From: an uncultured Micrococcales bacterium
Lineage (GTDB): Bacteria > Actinomycetota > Actinomycetes > Actinomycetales > Microbacteriaceae
Length of the DNA stretch: 14,244 nucleotides
Assembly: GCA_903824455.1 (NCBI GenBank)
Contig: CAIJWY010000006.1
Span: 1 to 14,244 of the forward strand
Reading direction: 5' to 3'
Part shown: in pieces, positions 1 to 6,510 of the stretch
How positions within the stretch are numbered: the stretch's first letter is position 1
How the letters are laid out: every line of letters starts with the position of its first letter
The notes under the pieces: model-generated
Told to the model about the DNA's origin: nothing
Database searches by the model: none
What the model saw: only the letters and a program-made list of their open reading frames with translations
Translations under genes and position numbers: made by a program

Positions 1-834
1 AACGTAGGCGCCTAGAGCACTGAGCAGGACACTTGGCAACATGTATCCGAGGGTCACCGAACCAACGATGTTTCGGATGGGTGTTTTTGCTGGTAGGTAG
101 CGGCTGAAGTCGGCTCCGTTGGTGTAAGAAATTGGAGTACACGCCAAGAGCGAAACTCCGGCAAATGCAACGATCCAGAAGTCTGGCCCATCCAGAGGTG
201 GAACCGCTTTTACGTCGCCTTTCACAGTGGTGAGTAGAAAAAAGGTTGCCACACCAAAAACGGCGAGGAACGACCAGGAAATGTATTTGTAGGCCTTGGT
301 AATGAAGTTGTAACCGTAAACACTGATTACCAGAGTTATGGCAGCGAGCACGCTGATGACGGCACCTTTGACGAAATTGTCGGTGGCGATTCCGAACCGT
401 TCCATCACCGCAAAAATAATGAAGGCCGCACCAATCCAGTTGAGTGCCAAGAAGATGCAGTTGACCATCCAGCCGGTAAACACCTGGCTGACGAGGTTAC
501 CTTTCGGGCCAAACAGAGCCCTCTGAATTATCTGACTCGGAGTGCCAGAAACCGGGCCAGTTGCCGAGATGAACCCGGTCAAAACCGAGAACAGGTTTCC
601 AATAACAATTACCGCGAGCGCCTGCCAGAAGCTCAAGCCCATGGCAACTAGAACACCACCCAGTACCAGCACCACATAGTTTGCCTGAGAGGTCGCCCAC
701 ACGCCAATCAGTTGCCTGGCGCGGCCATACCGTTCGTTCGCCGGAATGTGGTCGATACCGTGAGCTTCAACCCCACCGGAAACATCCAAGGGTATTCCGT
801 CGTGCATTTTTACCGAGTTACCGTCGTTGGTCAT
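1..834 (-). CDS. NCS1 nucleobase:cation symporter (cytosine/purine permease), C-terminus cut by window edge
   Basis: Inner-membrane permease of the NCS1 family, which imports cytosine, purines, allantoin or related compounds with a cation. The reading frame is open from ATG at 834 to the window edge, giving the first 278 residues. Family hallmarks are visible: NERYGRARQLIGVWATSQ before TM1, then hydrophobic segments such as YVVLVLGGVLVAMGL, a glycine-rich stretch GFISATGPVSGTPSQ, and SYTNGADFSRYLP, which matches the NCS1 cytoplasmic loop. The in-frame upstream stop is at 886-888 and no other ATG/GTG/TTG lies between, so ATG 834 is the longest start. The ribosome site is weak. It follows the DHA2 transporter on the same strand after 95 bp, and a TAGAAT box near 883-888 could be its own -10. 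The substrate cannot be assigned; upp 3 kb away hints at a nucleobase. The family call is firm. Confidence 0.85.
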   Translation of the reverse strand, partial: MTNDGNSVKMHDGIPLDVSGGVEAHGIDHIPANERYGRARQLIGVWATSQANYVVLVLGGVLVAMGLSFWQALAVIVIGNLFSVLTGFISATGPVSGTPSQIIQRALFGPKGNLVSQVFTGWMVNCIFLALNWIGAAFIIFAVMERFGIATDNFVKGAVISVLAAITLVISVYGYNFITKAYKYISWSFLAVFGVATFFLLTTVKGDVKAVPPLDGPDFWIVAFAGVSLLACTPISYTNGADFSRYLPAKTPIRNIVGSVTLGYMLPSVLLSALGAYV

Positions 835-929
835 CTTGGCTCGCTTTTCGTTCTTACAACAGCGAGAAACTGCTGCGGCTTCATTCTAGGCAGATTAATC
901 GGTTGAAAGAATGAATTATCTTGCGGAGC

Positions 930-2339
930 TTAGTGACTGGAACGTTTAGGCAATACCGAGCTAACAATCGCGAAGAGCACCAGCAAAACAAACTGCACAA
1001 TTAGCGCGTTGCGGAAACCAGCGTCGGCCTGACCGAGCACCAAGAAATTGAAGAACACGGTTCCGAAGATGGCAACACCGACCGACGATGAAACCGACTG
1101 CACGGCCGAGAGAACGCCGCTAGCCGATCCGCTCTGACGGCTATCAACCGTGGACAACACAGTGTCAAAAATTGGGGCTGCGATAAGCCCGGTTCCGATA
1201 CCGGAAATTACCAAAGCTGGAACCAGCTGCCAGATTGAGAAGTTGTCGACACTTGGAACAGCCACCCACATCAGTCCTAGGCCGATCAACTGGATGACAG
1301 CACCAATTTGCAGAGTGAATCGTCCACCAATTTTGTCGGCGAGGAAAGCGCCGCTGATGGTTCCACCGATTGCGGAGCCTAGGGCGATTGGAATGTTTCC
1401 AAGTCCCGCTTCAGCGGATGTGAAGTTTTCCCCAAACTGCAGGAACAACGTGAGAATCAGGTAAACGCCGGTGAAGCCTGCGAAGTACAAACCAAGGCTG
1501 GCAATACCGAAGGTGTAAGCCCTTTTCTTGAAAATACTGGCGTCGATCAGCGGGGTGCCTCCGCGGGCTTCCGTTACTCGCTCTAACCAAGCGAAGAGCA
1601 CAAAGACTGCAACCGATCCACCGAGCATTAGGAAGGTCCAGAGCGGCCAGCCGGCTTCCTGACCCTTGATCAGTGGGTAGACCAGCATTCCGCTGGCAAG
1701 GATCACCAGGAACGAACCGAGCAGATCAATTTTGACCGACTTGTCAGGCACATTCTTTGGAAGATACTTCGCGGCCAAAACATAAGAAACAATGCCAATC
1801 GGCAGGTTCACCAGGAAAACCGCGCGCCAGCCAAGGTCGAATATGTTCGCCTCAATCAGAAAACCTCCGATAACGGGACCGAGGATTCCTCCGAGCCCAA
1901 AGGCTGGACCATATGCGGCAAAGGCCTTGCCGAATTCTTTCGGTGGGAACGATTCACGAATTAGACCGAATCCTTGAGGCAGCAACATTGCTCCCAAGAA
2001 GCCTTGAACGAAACGAAACACGATAAGTGATTCGATATTCGGCGCTATTGCACAAAGTAGGGAAACCAGAGTAAATCCGGCTAGTCCAAAAAGAAACATG
2101 TTGCGACGACCAAAACGGTCGCCGAGACGACCACCGAGGATGAGACCTGAGCCCAGGGCAAGAGCGTAACCACCAATCACCCACTGCAGATCGGTGTTTG
2201 AGGCAGCAAGCTTCTGAGCCAGGGTTGGGCCAGCCACGTTGACGATGGTGGCGTCAAAAAGATCCATGATCTCGGCCACCAGAACCACGGTTAGAACCAA
2301 CCAACGGTGCTTGTAACCTGCTTCTACTATGTTCGACAT
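930..2339 (-). CDS. DHA2-family MFS drug/metabolite efflux transporter (EmrB/QacA-like)
   Basis: Proton-coupled exporter in the cytoplasmic membrane, 469 residues, the usual size for 14-helix DHA2 proteins. The N-terminal helix carries the DHA2 signature MDLFDATIVNVAGPTL (residues 25-40). Motif A of the major facilitator superfamily, GGRLGDRFGRRN, lies at 69-80. Motif C-like glycine/proline repeats (GPAFGLGGILGPVIGG) follow in helix 5. The frame remains open upstream to 2483, but that extension is translated from the tRNA-Ser gene and its terminator and cannot be real. I take ATG 2339 (protein begins MSNIVEAGYKHRW), preceded by a weak AGGG. It starts 15 bp after the tRNA terminator, and I see no convincing promoter of its own. 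The substrate is unknown; multidrug or antibiotic export is typical of the family. Confidence 0.88.
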   Translation of the reverse strand: MSNIVEAGYKHRWLVLTVVLVAEIMDLFDATIVNVAGPTLAQKLAASNTDLQWVIGGYALALGSGLILGGRLGDRFGRRNMFLFGLAGFTLVSLLCAIAPNIESLIVFRFVQGFLGAMLLPQGFGLIRESFPPKEFGKAFAAYGPAFGLGGILGPVIGGFLIEANIFDLGWRAVFLVNLPIGIVSYVLAAKYLPKNVPDKSVKIDLLGSFLVILASGMLVYPLIKGQEAGWPLWTFLMLGGSVAVFVLFAWLERVTEARGGTPLIDASIFKKRAYTFGIASLGLYFAGFTGVYLILTLFLQFGENFTSAEAGLGNIPIALGSAIGGTISGAFLADKIGGRFTLQIGAVIQLIGLGLMWVAVPSVDNFSIWQLVPALVISGIGTGLIAAPIFDTVLSTVDSRQSGSASGVLSAVQSVSSSVGVAIFGTVFFNFLVLGQADAGFRNALIVQFVLLVLFAIVSSVLPKRSSH

Positions 2340-2353
2340 TAGAGCCCTATCTT

Positions 2354-2385
2354 GAAGAAAAAACCAGATCGGAAGATCTGGTTTT
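2354..2385 (-). terminator. Rho-independent terminator of tRNA-Ser
   Basis: Read on the minus strand, 11 bases (AAAACCAGATC) at 2385-2375 pair perfectly with GATCTGGTTTT at 2370-2360 around a 4-base TTCC loop. A run of T follows at 2363-2358, then CTTC. It lies 3 bp beyond the encoded CCA end of tRNA-Ser and 15 bp before the transporter start, so it should end the tRNA transcript before the transporter. Confidence 0.88.
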
Positions 2386-2388
2386 AGG

Positions 2389-2478
2389 TGGCGGTGACGG
2401 TGGGATTTGAACCCACGGTACGCTTTCACGTACACAACATTTCGAGTGTTGCACCTTCGGCCGCTCGGACACGTCACC
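2389..2478 (-). tRNA. tRNA-Ser (anticodon CGA), CCA encoded
   Basis: Decodes UCG serine codons. On the minus strand the acceptor arm GGTGACG (2478-2472) pairs with CGTCACC (2399-2393), then discriminator G and an encoded CCA (2391-2389). The anticodon stem CAACA/TGTTG encloses loop CTCGAAA, giving anticodon CGA. A long variable arm (GTACG, loop, CGTAC) marks a class II tRNA, as serine tRNAs require. The T arm is GTGGG-TTCAAAT-CCCAC. Total length is 90 nt with CCA. A TAGCCT hexamer at 2491-2486 would put the transcription start at the mature 5' end, but no good -35 accompanies it. Confidence 0.97.
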
Positions 2479-2508
2479 GTCAACTAGGCTACTACATTGG
2501 AGGGTTAC

Positions 2509-3429
2509 ATGAGCACTGAGGGTTCAACCAGAGCGATTTTTGCGGCGCTAGCTGCCAACGCGGGCATCGCTGTAACTAAGTTCATCGCCGCTGCCATCAG
2601 TGGCTCGGCTTCGATGTTTGCCGAAGCTATTCACTCGGTCGCCGACACCGGTAACCAGATTCTCTTACTTCTCGGTGGCAAGCGTGCCAAGCGCAAAGCA
2701 ACCCCCACTCATCCATTCGGTTACGGTCGCTCTCGTTACATCTACGCCTTCATGGTTTCCATCGTTTTGTTCAGCATCGGTGGCATGTTCTCGATCCTCG
2801 AAGGCCTCGACAAACTCAACCACCCCCACGAACTAGAGCAGGCTTGGCTTCCGCTCACAGTTCTAAGTGTTGCAATTGTTCTCGAAAGTTTTAGCCTGGC
2901 TACCGCACTAAAAGCCGCTAAAGAAGAACGCGGTAGAACCTCTCTCTACAAGTTCATTCGTCACGCGAAGAGCCCTGAGCTTCCGGTGGTTATTCTGGAA
3001 GACATTGCAGCGCTGCTCGGTCTCGTTTTTGCTTTCGCCGGTGTTGGGCTAGCCGTTCTCACCAACGAACCAATCTGGGATGCCATCGGCACTCTAGCCA
3101 TCGGCGCCCTGCTAATTGCGGTTGCCATCGTTCTCGGCATCGAAACTTCCAGCCTCCTGGTTGGCGAAGGAGCCACCGACAAAGACACTCAGAAGATCGC
3201 GAAGGCCCTTCGGATGAGCGAAGGCGTGGAAGACATCATCCACATGAAGACTCTTTACCTGGGTCCGGATGAACTTATGGTCGCCGCCAAGATCGCCGTG
3301 AAGTCAACCGACAAAGCGAAAGACATTGCCAACGCCATCGACATCGCCGAGGAGAACATCCGCAAGGCTGTTCCAACCGCACTGGTTATTTACTTGGAGC
3401 CCGATATTCTGCGCTCTTCAAAAAACTGA
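2509..3429 (+). CDS. Cation diffusion facilitator (CDF) metal transporter, SLC30A9-like branch
   Basis: Divalent metal/proton antiporter of the cytoplasmic membrane, 306 residues. Helix 2 has the metal-site pair His42 and Asp46 in FAEAIHSVADTGNQ. The second half-site is probably Glu164/Asp165 in VILEDIAALLG. The motif HPFGYGRSRY (68-77) precedes helix 3, as in the SLC30A9-like CDF branch. The C-terminal cytoplasmic domain, from about residue 215, has the usual alpha-beta layout for dimerisation. I chose ATG 2509 because GGAGGG at 2499-2504 sits just ahead of it; an in-frame TTG at 2497 lies before that ribosome site. The gene is divergent from tRNA-Ser with only 30 bp between them. Its 3' end overlaps tadA by 40 bp tail to tail. 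Zn, Mn, Fe or Co are all possible substrates. Confidence 0.9.
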   Translation: MSTEGSTRAIFAALAANAGIAVTKFIAAAISGSASMFAEAIHSVADTGNQILLLLGGKRAKRKATPTHPFGYGRSRYIYAFMVSIVLFSIGGMFSILEGLDKLNHPHELEQAWLPLTVLSVAIVLESFSLATALKAAKEERGRTSLYKFIRHAKSPELPVVILEDIAALLGLVFAFAGVGLAVLTNEPIWDAIGTLAIGALLIAVAIVLGIETSSLLVGEGATDKDTQKIAKALRMSEGVEDIIHMKTLYLGPDELMVAAKIAVKSTDKAKDIANAIDIAEENIRKAVPTALVIYLEPDILRSSKN

Positions 3430-3866
3430 CGAAGCACCGAAGCACATTCGTCCTCCAAAACACCAGCAATAACTTCAACCGCGGAGCCTAAACGCGCATC
3501 GCGTAAAAGGTCGTAACGAGAACCAGCTGCACCAACGCGCTCATCCCACGCCCCAAAAACCACTCGCCCAATTCTGGAAGCCTGAATAGCTCCAGCGCAC
3601 ATCGCGCAAGGTTCCAACGTGACCACCAAAGTCAAATCGTTCAGGTGCCAGTTCGCGTTCAAAGCAGCCGCAGCACGAATCGCCACCACTTCGGCATGGG
3701 CTGTGGGGTCACCCGATAACTCCCGCTCATTTTTCCCAACGGCAACCACGGTTCCCTCTGGATCAATCAAGACAGCGCCAACCGGCACATCGCCAGAAGA
3801 CGACGAAGCCAAATGCGCTAAAGCCAAGGCTTCACGCATCGTTTCATTCCATCGGGTATTCGACAT
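3390..3866 (-). CDS. tadA: tRNA-specific adenosine deaminase TadA
   Basis: Zinc enzyme that converts A34 to inosine in the tRNA-Arg anticodon ACG, essential for reading CGN codons. The 158 residues match family length. Zinc and catalytic residues are in HAE (57-59, His57 ligand and Glu59 proton shuttle) and PCAMC (86-90, Cys87 and Cys90 ligands). The substrate-pocket motif VPVGAVLI lies near residue 28, and the C-terminus FFEERR is typical of bacterial TadA. Other cytidine/guanine deaminases share the zinc motif, but the whole chain looks like TadA. The stop lies inside the 3' end of the CDF gene, a 40-bp convergent overlap. The start ATG 3866 is preceded at exactly 6 nt by TAGGCT (3878-3873), which suggests a leaderless mRNA. 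It shares a 33-bp divergent promoter region with upp. Confidence 0.95.
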   Translation of the reverse strand: MSNTRWNETMREALALAHLASSSSGDVPVGAVLIDPEGTVVAVGKNERELSGDPTAHAEVVAIRAAAALNANWHLNDLTLVVTLEPCAMCAGAIQASRIGRVVFGAWDERVGAAGSRYDLLRDARLGSAVEVIAGVLEDECASVLRQFFEERRISGSK

Positions 3867-3899
3867 GTTTCCAGCCTAACGAAGCGATAGATTTAAGGA
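3867..3899. promoter_or_regulatory. Divergent leaderless promoters of tadA and upp
   Basis: This 33-bp gap is all that separates two divergent start codons. On the plus strand TAGATT (3888-3893) lies 6 nt before the upp ATG. On the minus strand TAGGCT (3878-3873) lies 6 nt before the tadA ATG. Actinobacterial -10 boxes follow TAnnnT and start transcription about 7 nt downstream, so both mRNAs would begin at the A of their ATG. The -35 regions would fall in or next to the opposite gene. No clear -35 hexamers were seen. Confidence 0.6.
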
Positions 3900-4535
3900 A
3901 TGCGAGTACACGTTGCGAACCACCCACTGATCACCCACAAGCTCACCATTCTGCGTGACAAAGACACTCCGAGCCCGGTCTTCCGACTGTTAGTTGAAGA
4001 ACTGGTAACCCTGCTGGCCTATGAAGCCACTCGTGAAATCCGCGTCGACGAAGTGACCGTCGAAACCCCGGTCTCCAAAGCCAAAGGTGTGAAACTTTCC
4101 AAGCCAAGACCAATCATTGTGCCGATTCTGCGCGCGGGTCTTGGAATGCTCGAAGGAATCGTCAAGCTGCTCCCTAGCGCAACCGTTGGTTTCCTTGGAA
4201 TCAAGAGAGACGAACAAACACTCCTACCTGAAACCTATGCCAACCGCCTACCAGACGACCTTGCCGGCCGCCAGGTGTTCATCATCGACCCAATGTTGGC
4301 AACCGGTGGAACACTCATCGACTCAATCGACTACGTTTTCGAACGAGGCGCCACCGAGATCATCTGCATCTGCCTAATCGGAGCACCCGAAGGCGTTGAA
4401 GCAGTAAAGAACCACGTTGGCGACAAAAACGTGAGCATCGTTCTCGGCGCACTCGATGAAAAGCTAAACGAAAAGGGCTACATCGTTCCCGGTCTCGGCG
4501 ATGCTGGAGATCGACTTTACGGTTTGGCTGATTAG
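3900..4535 (+). CDS. upp: Uracil phosphoribosyltransferase
   Basis: Cytoplasmic salvage enzyme that makes UMP from uracil and PRPP. The 211 residues match the bacterial family. The N-terminus MRVHVANHPLITHKLT is the actinobacterial form and fixes the start at ATG 3900. The PRPP-binding loop is VFIIDPMLATGGT (126-138), the second conserved segment is VPILRAGLGML (74-84), and the uracil-binding C-terminus is GYIVPGLGDAGDRLYG (193-208). AAGGA immediately abuts the ATG, too close for a normal ribosome site. TAGATT 6 nt upstream instead supports leaderless transcription. The gene is divergent from tadA and is followed after 5 bp by the promoter of the leader-peptide unit, with no terminator visible between them. 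Confidence 0.97.
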   Translation: MRVHVANHPLITHKLTILRDKDTPSPVFRLLVEELVTLLAYEATREIRVDEVTVETPVSKAKGVKLSKPRPIIVPILRAGLGMLEGIVKLLPSATVGFLGIKRDEQTLLPETYANRLPDDLAGRQVFIIDPMLATGGTLIDSIDYVFERGATEIICICLIGAPEGVEAVKNHVGDKNVSIVLGALDEKLNEKGYIVPGLGDAGDRLYGLAD

Positions 4536-4546
4536 TCACCTATAAT
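4516..4546 (+). promoter_or_regulatory. Promoter of the Cys/Met-rich leader ORF, with consensus TATAAT
   Basis: A perfect TATAAT at 4541-4546 is followed by six T and then the ATG of the leader ORF at 4553, so transcription would start at that ATG. A weak -35 (TTACGG, 4517-4522, 18-bp spacer) would lie in the last codons of upp. The box starts 5 bp after the upp stop codon. It is the best -10 match I found in the window. Confidence 0.7.
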
Positions 4547-4552
4547 TTTTTT

Positions 4553-4621
4553 ATGACTGCAAACAACGAGACCTTCGCTTCGGCGATGAGCGTTTGCATG
4601 TGTATGCGAATGTGTCGCTAA
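4553..4621 (+). CDS. 22-residue Cys/Met-rich leader peptide, putative attenuator uORF
   Basis: A short frame of 22 codons from ATG 4553 to TAA 4619-4621. Its last eleven residues are MSVCMCMRMCR: three Cys and four Met, plus two Arg, so seven of eleven residues contain sulfur. The first half (MTANNETFASA) is ordinary. It lacks a Shine-Dalgarno site but sits 6 nt after a perfect TATAAT, so it would be read from a leaderless mRNA. Cysteine-rich uORFs that attenuate downstream genes according to Cys-tRNA supply are known in mycobacteria; this ORF fits that layout but I know no named family for it. The 5' arm of a long hairpin (4612-4655) covers its last codons and stop. It precedes the winged-helix regulator by 98 bp. 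A small metal-binding peptide is a less likely reading. There is no direct proof of translation. Confidence 0.6.
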   Translation: MTANNETFASAMSVCMCMRMCR

Positions 4622-4655
4622 GACTGTTTGAGCTTTGCTCGCCGCTTAGAGACAC
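4612..4655 (+). promoter_or_regulatory. Hairpin over the leader-ORF stop codon, candidate attenuator
   Basis: GTGTCGCTAAG (4612-4622) pairs with CTTAGAGACAC (4645-4655) in 10 of 11 positions, with one G/A mismatch. A second stem GAGC-TTT-GCTC (4630-4640) sits within its loop. The 5' arm contains the last Cys and Arg codons and the TAA of the leader peptide, so a ribosome stalled on the Cys/Met codons or paused at the stop would melt or block it. It has no T-run, so it is not a classic terminator. The next bases, 4653-4666, are rich in C and A and unstructured, which could suit Rho. A smaller TCGC-TTCG-GCGA hairpin lies inside the leader ORF near 4575-4586. Confidence 0.5.
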
Positions 4656-4719
4656 CAACACCCCAGCTTTAGCCGATTATGGCAACCAAAACTTTCGCAT
4701 ACTAAAAAGGACTTTATAA

Positions 4720-5313
4720 ATGACTCAAGATATTCAATCGGAAGCCAGAGGCTTCGCGCTTTATGTTGGCGTTGATGAGCAGCAGGCTGTTGCTGCCGGC
4801 GTTAGCCTAACCGAGCTGGTTCGGGCGCTTCGTTCCACCCTAAACGAGCTGGTTCCAGGTTCTGAAACCTATGCCGCTGTTGCTTTGGCGCCTAAAGGCG
4901 CTGGAGGGCGGAATGTTGATGTGGTTAGAACCGCGCTGCATGACCCTCGTGCTCTCGACCAGTTGGTTGCGCGCACCGACACGGATGATGAAACCGAAGA
5001 CGGCGTGGTGGTTGATCTTTCTCGTCGACGGGTTTTGGTGAACGGGGAGAACGCTGAACTTACTTCGAAAGAGTTTGATCTACTCACCTACCTGATCGAG
5101 AACCAGGGGGAAACTATTAGCCGGCGTGAGTTGGTTGAGTTGGTTTGGAATACCGATGAAGCGGTTGCGCCTAACGATCGAACCATCGACGTTCACATTC
5201 GTCGGTTGCGTTCGAAGATTGCGGGTTTCGAAGACATCATTCGCACCATTCGCGGTGGCGGATATCGTTTCGACTCTCACCCCGATGTTCACGTTGAGGA
5301 TTACCAGATTTAG
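4720..5313 (+). CDS. Winged-helix (OmpR/PhoB-type) transcriptional regulator with a non-receiver N-terminus
   Basis: DNA-binding protein of 197 residues. Residues about 97-184 form a Trans_reg_C winged helix: ELTSKEFDLLTYLIENQGE, then RRELVELVW, the recognition region RTIDVHIRRLRSKI (154-167), and the wing IRTIRGGGYRF (174-184). The first 90 residues (LYVGVDEQQAVAAG..., LTELVRALRSTL...) are short and lack the Asp and Lys pattern of a receiver, so phosphorylation control is unlikely. I do not recognise the N-terminal domain. The start is clear: AAAAAGGA at 4704-4711 lies 8 nt before ATG 4720. The gene lies downstream of the Cys/Met leader ORF and hairpin and shares its last base with the next gene, so the two are co-translated. 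A role in sulfur or redox control is inferred only from the leader. Confidence 0.8.
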   Translation: MTQDIQSEARGFALYVGVDEQQAVAAGVSLTELVRALRSTLNELVPGSETYAAVALAPKGAGGRNVDVVRTALHDPRALDQLVARTDTDDETEDGVVVDLSRRRVLVNGENAELTSKEFDLLTYLIENQGETISRRELVELVWNTDEAVAPNDRTIDVHIRRLRSKIAGFEDIIRTIRGGGYRFDSHPDVHVEDYQI

Positions 5314-5882
5314 TGACTACTTTTTCGAATCTTTCCGAGGCCGCTGTCGAAATATCGCAGCTGGTTTTGGAGTTGGTCGATGACGGCGTTGCTACTCCGA
5401 TCATTTTGATCGATGGGCGGGCGGGTTCCGGGAAAAGTACGCTGGCGGCTTTACTGCAGAATCAGCTGTTTCGAGATGGCGAGAGTTTGCCGAGGCTCAT
5501 TCACATGGACGATCTTTACGACGGCTGGGACGGCCTTCAACACGGAGTTGATTATCTGCAGCGATTGATTTTGAATCCGGTTGCCTCTCGCAAAAAGGCG
5601 TCTTGGCAGGAGTTTGATTGGTCGGCTGGTGAGCGAGTTCGTTGGCGTGAGTTCGAGGGGCAGACCCCGCTCATCGTCGAGGGATGCGGGAGCATCTCTC
5701 GGTTAGCCGCGGAAGCGGCTCAAATTAAAATTTGGGTTGAGGCCGGCGATCAGGTGAGATACCAGCGTTGGTTGGAGCGTGAGGGTTCCGAAGAGAACTT
5801 TGGCCGCTGGGCTGCGCAAGAGGTTGAGTTTTATGCTCGCGAGCGCTCAACCGAACTAGCCGATGTGACTGTGGCTAACTAG
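5313..5882 (+). CDS. P-loop nucleoside/nucleotide kinase-like protein
   Basis: A 189-residue P-loop NTPase resembling uridine-kinase-like proteins common in actinobacteria. Walker A is GRAGSGKST (35-43). HMDDLYDGWDGL (64-75) matches the substrate-binding DDFY-type segment of uridine/pantothenate kinases, and a Walker B-like strand is PLIVEGCGSIS (119-129). C-terminal RYQRWLEREG resembles a lid. The start is GTG at 5313, which overlaps the regulator's TAG stop by one base (TAGTG), indicating translational coupling. Its 3' end overlaps dedA by 8 bp tail to tail. The substrate is not predictable from sequence; a nucleoside is a reasonable guess. Confidence 0.75.
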   Translation: MTTFSNLSEAAVEISQLVLELVDDGVATPIILIDGRAGSGKSTLAALLQNQLFRDGESLPRLIHMDDLYDGWDGLQHGVDYLQRLILNPVASRKKASWQEFDWSAGERVRWREFEGQTPLIVEGCGSISRLAAEAAQIKIWVEAGDQVRYQRWLEREGSEENFGRWAAQEVEFYARERSTELADVTVAN

Positions 5883-6510
5883 CTTTACGGTTTTTCAACC
5901 AAACCCGAACACCGGCGATGATCGACGCGGTGATGAAGAATGCGGCGATGGCATAGGAAACACTTTTCACGGCGTCGTTGCTGGCGGCGAAGTAACCGGT
6001 AACGGTTAGTCCAACCCCCCAGGCCAGAGCTCCAACCAGGTTGGCGCTGAAGAATTTGTAATAGTTCATTCGGGAGATTCCAGCAATCGGCGGAACGAAG
6101 ACTCTGGCCCATGGCATGAATCGGCTAATCACTACCGCCCACCAACCCCAGGCGGTGTAGAGTTTTTCGCTTCTGGCGATGGCGTTTTTGAGCCACTGAC
6201 CTTTTCGATTGTCGAGGTAGGGGCGGCCGAAGTGGCGGCCGAGGGTGTAACCAACCTGATCGCCAAGCCAGGCCGAAACACCAACCCCGATTGCCATGAC
6301 CCAGATGTTGATTCCGGAGCCGGAGCCAGCAGCCACTAGGCCGGCGGCGAAGACTAGTGAATCACCGGTGATGAATGGCACGAAGGCTCCGATGAAAAGG
6401 CCGGTGCCGGCGAATACCAAACCCCAAACGACTAGGTAGAACAGCCATGGCCCCAATTCTGGGGACCATGACTGTATCTGGTCGCTGATGGTGGTTTGGA
6501 TGAAGTGCAT
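5875..6510 (-). CDS. DedA family membrane protein
   Basis: Polytopic membrane protein of 211 residues in the DedA/VTT (SNARE-associated) family. Some members flip undecaprenyl phosphate or phosphatidylethanolamine across the membrane. Seen in the chain: FVPFITGDSLVFAAG (43-57, the usual PxxPGE-type re-entrant segment, with ITGD here), GDQVGYTLGRHFG (83-95), and the signature SRFMPWARVFVPPIAGISRM (129-148), followed by two terminal helices and a basic tail LKNRKAS. Its ATG shares one base with the nitroreductase stop (TAATG), so translation is coupled. The exact lipid substrate is unknown. Confidence 0.9.
   Translation of the reverse strand: MHFIQTTISDQIQSWSPELGPWLFYLVVWGLVFAGTGLFIGAFVPFITGDSLVFAAGLVAAGSGSGINIWVMAIGVGVSAWLGDQVGYTLGRHFGRPYLDNRKGQWLKNAIARSEKLYTAWGWWAVVISRFMPWARVFVPPIAGISRMNYYKFFSANLVGALAWGVGLTVTGYFAASNDAVKSVSYAIAAFFITASIIAGVRVWLKNRKAS

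Noticed and set aside
338..914. Plus-strand open frames of 62-77 codons at 338-526, 681-914 and 712-906
   Set aside because: They are antisense or mostly antisense to the NCS1 permease and have no protein-like composition or ribosome site.
2340..2483. N-terminal extension of the DHA2 transporter frame to 2483
   Set aside because: These codons are the tRNA-Ser gene and its terminator read through. The transporter family starts near ATG 2339.
2497..2508. TTG start for the CDF gene four codons before the ATG
   Set aside because: The GGAGGG ribosome site lies between this TTG and ATG 2509, so it can only serve the ATG.
4612..4655. Reading the leader hairpin as a classic intrinsic terminator
   Set aside because: No T-run follows the stem; the next bases are C- and A-rich. 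It is kept as a translation- or Rho-linked element.
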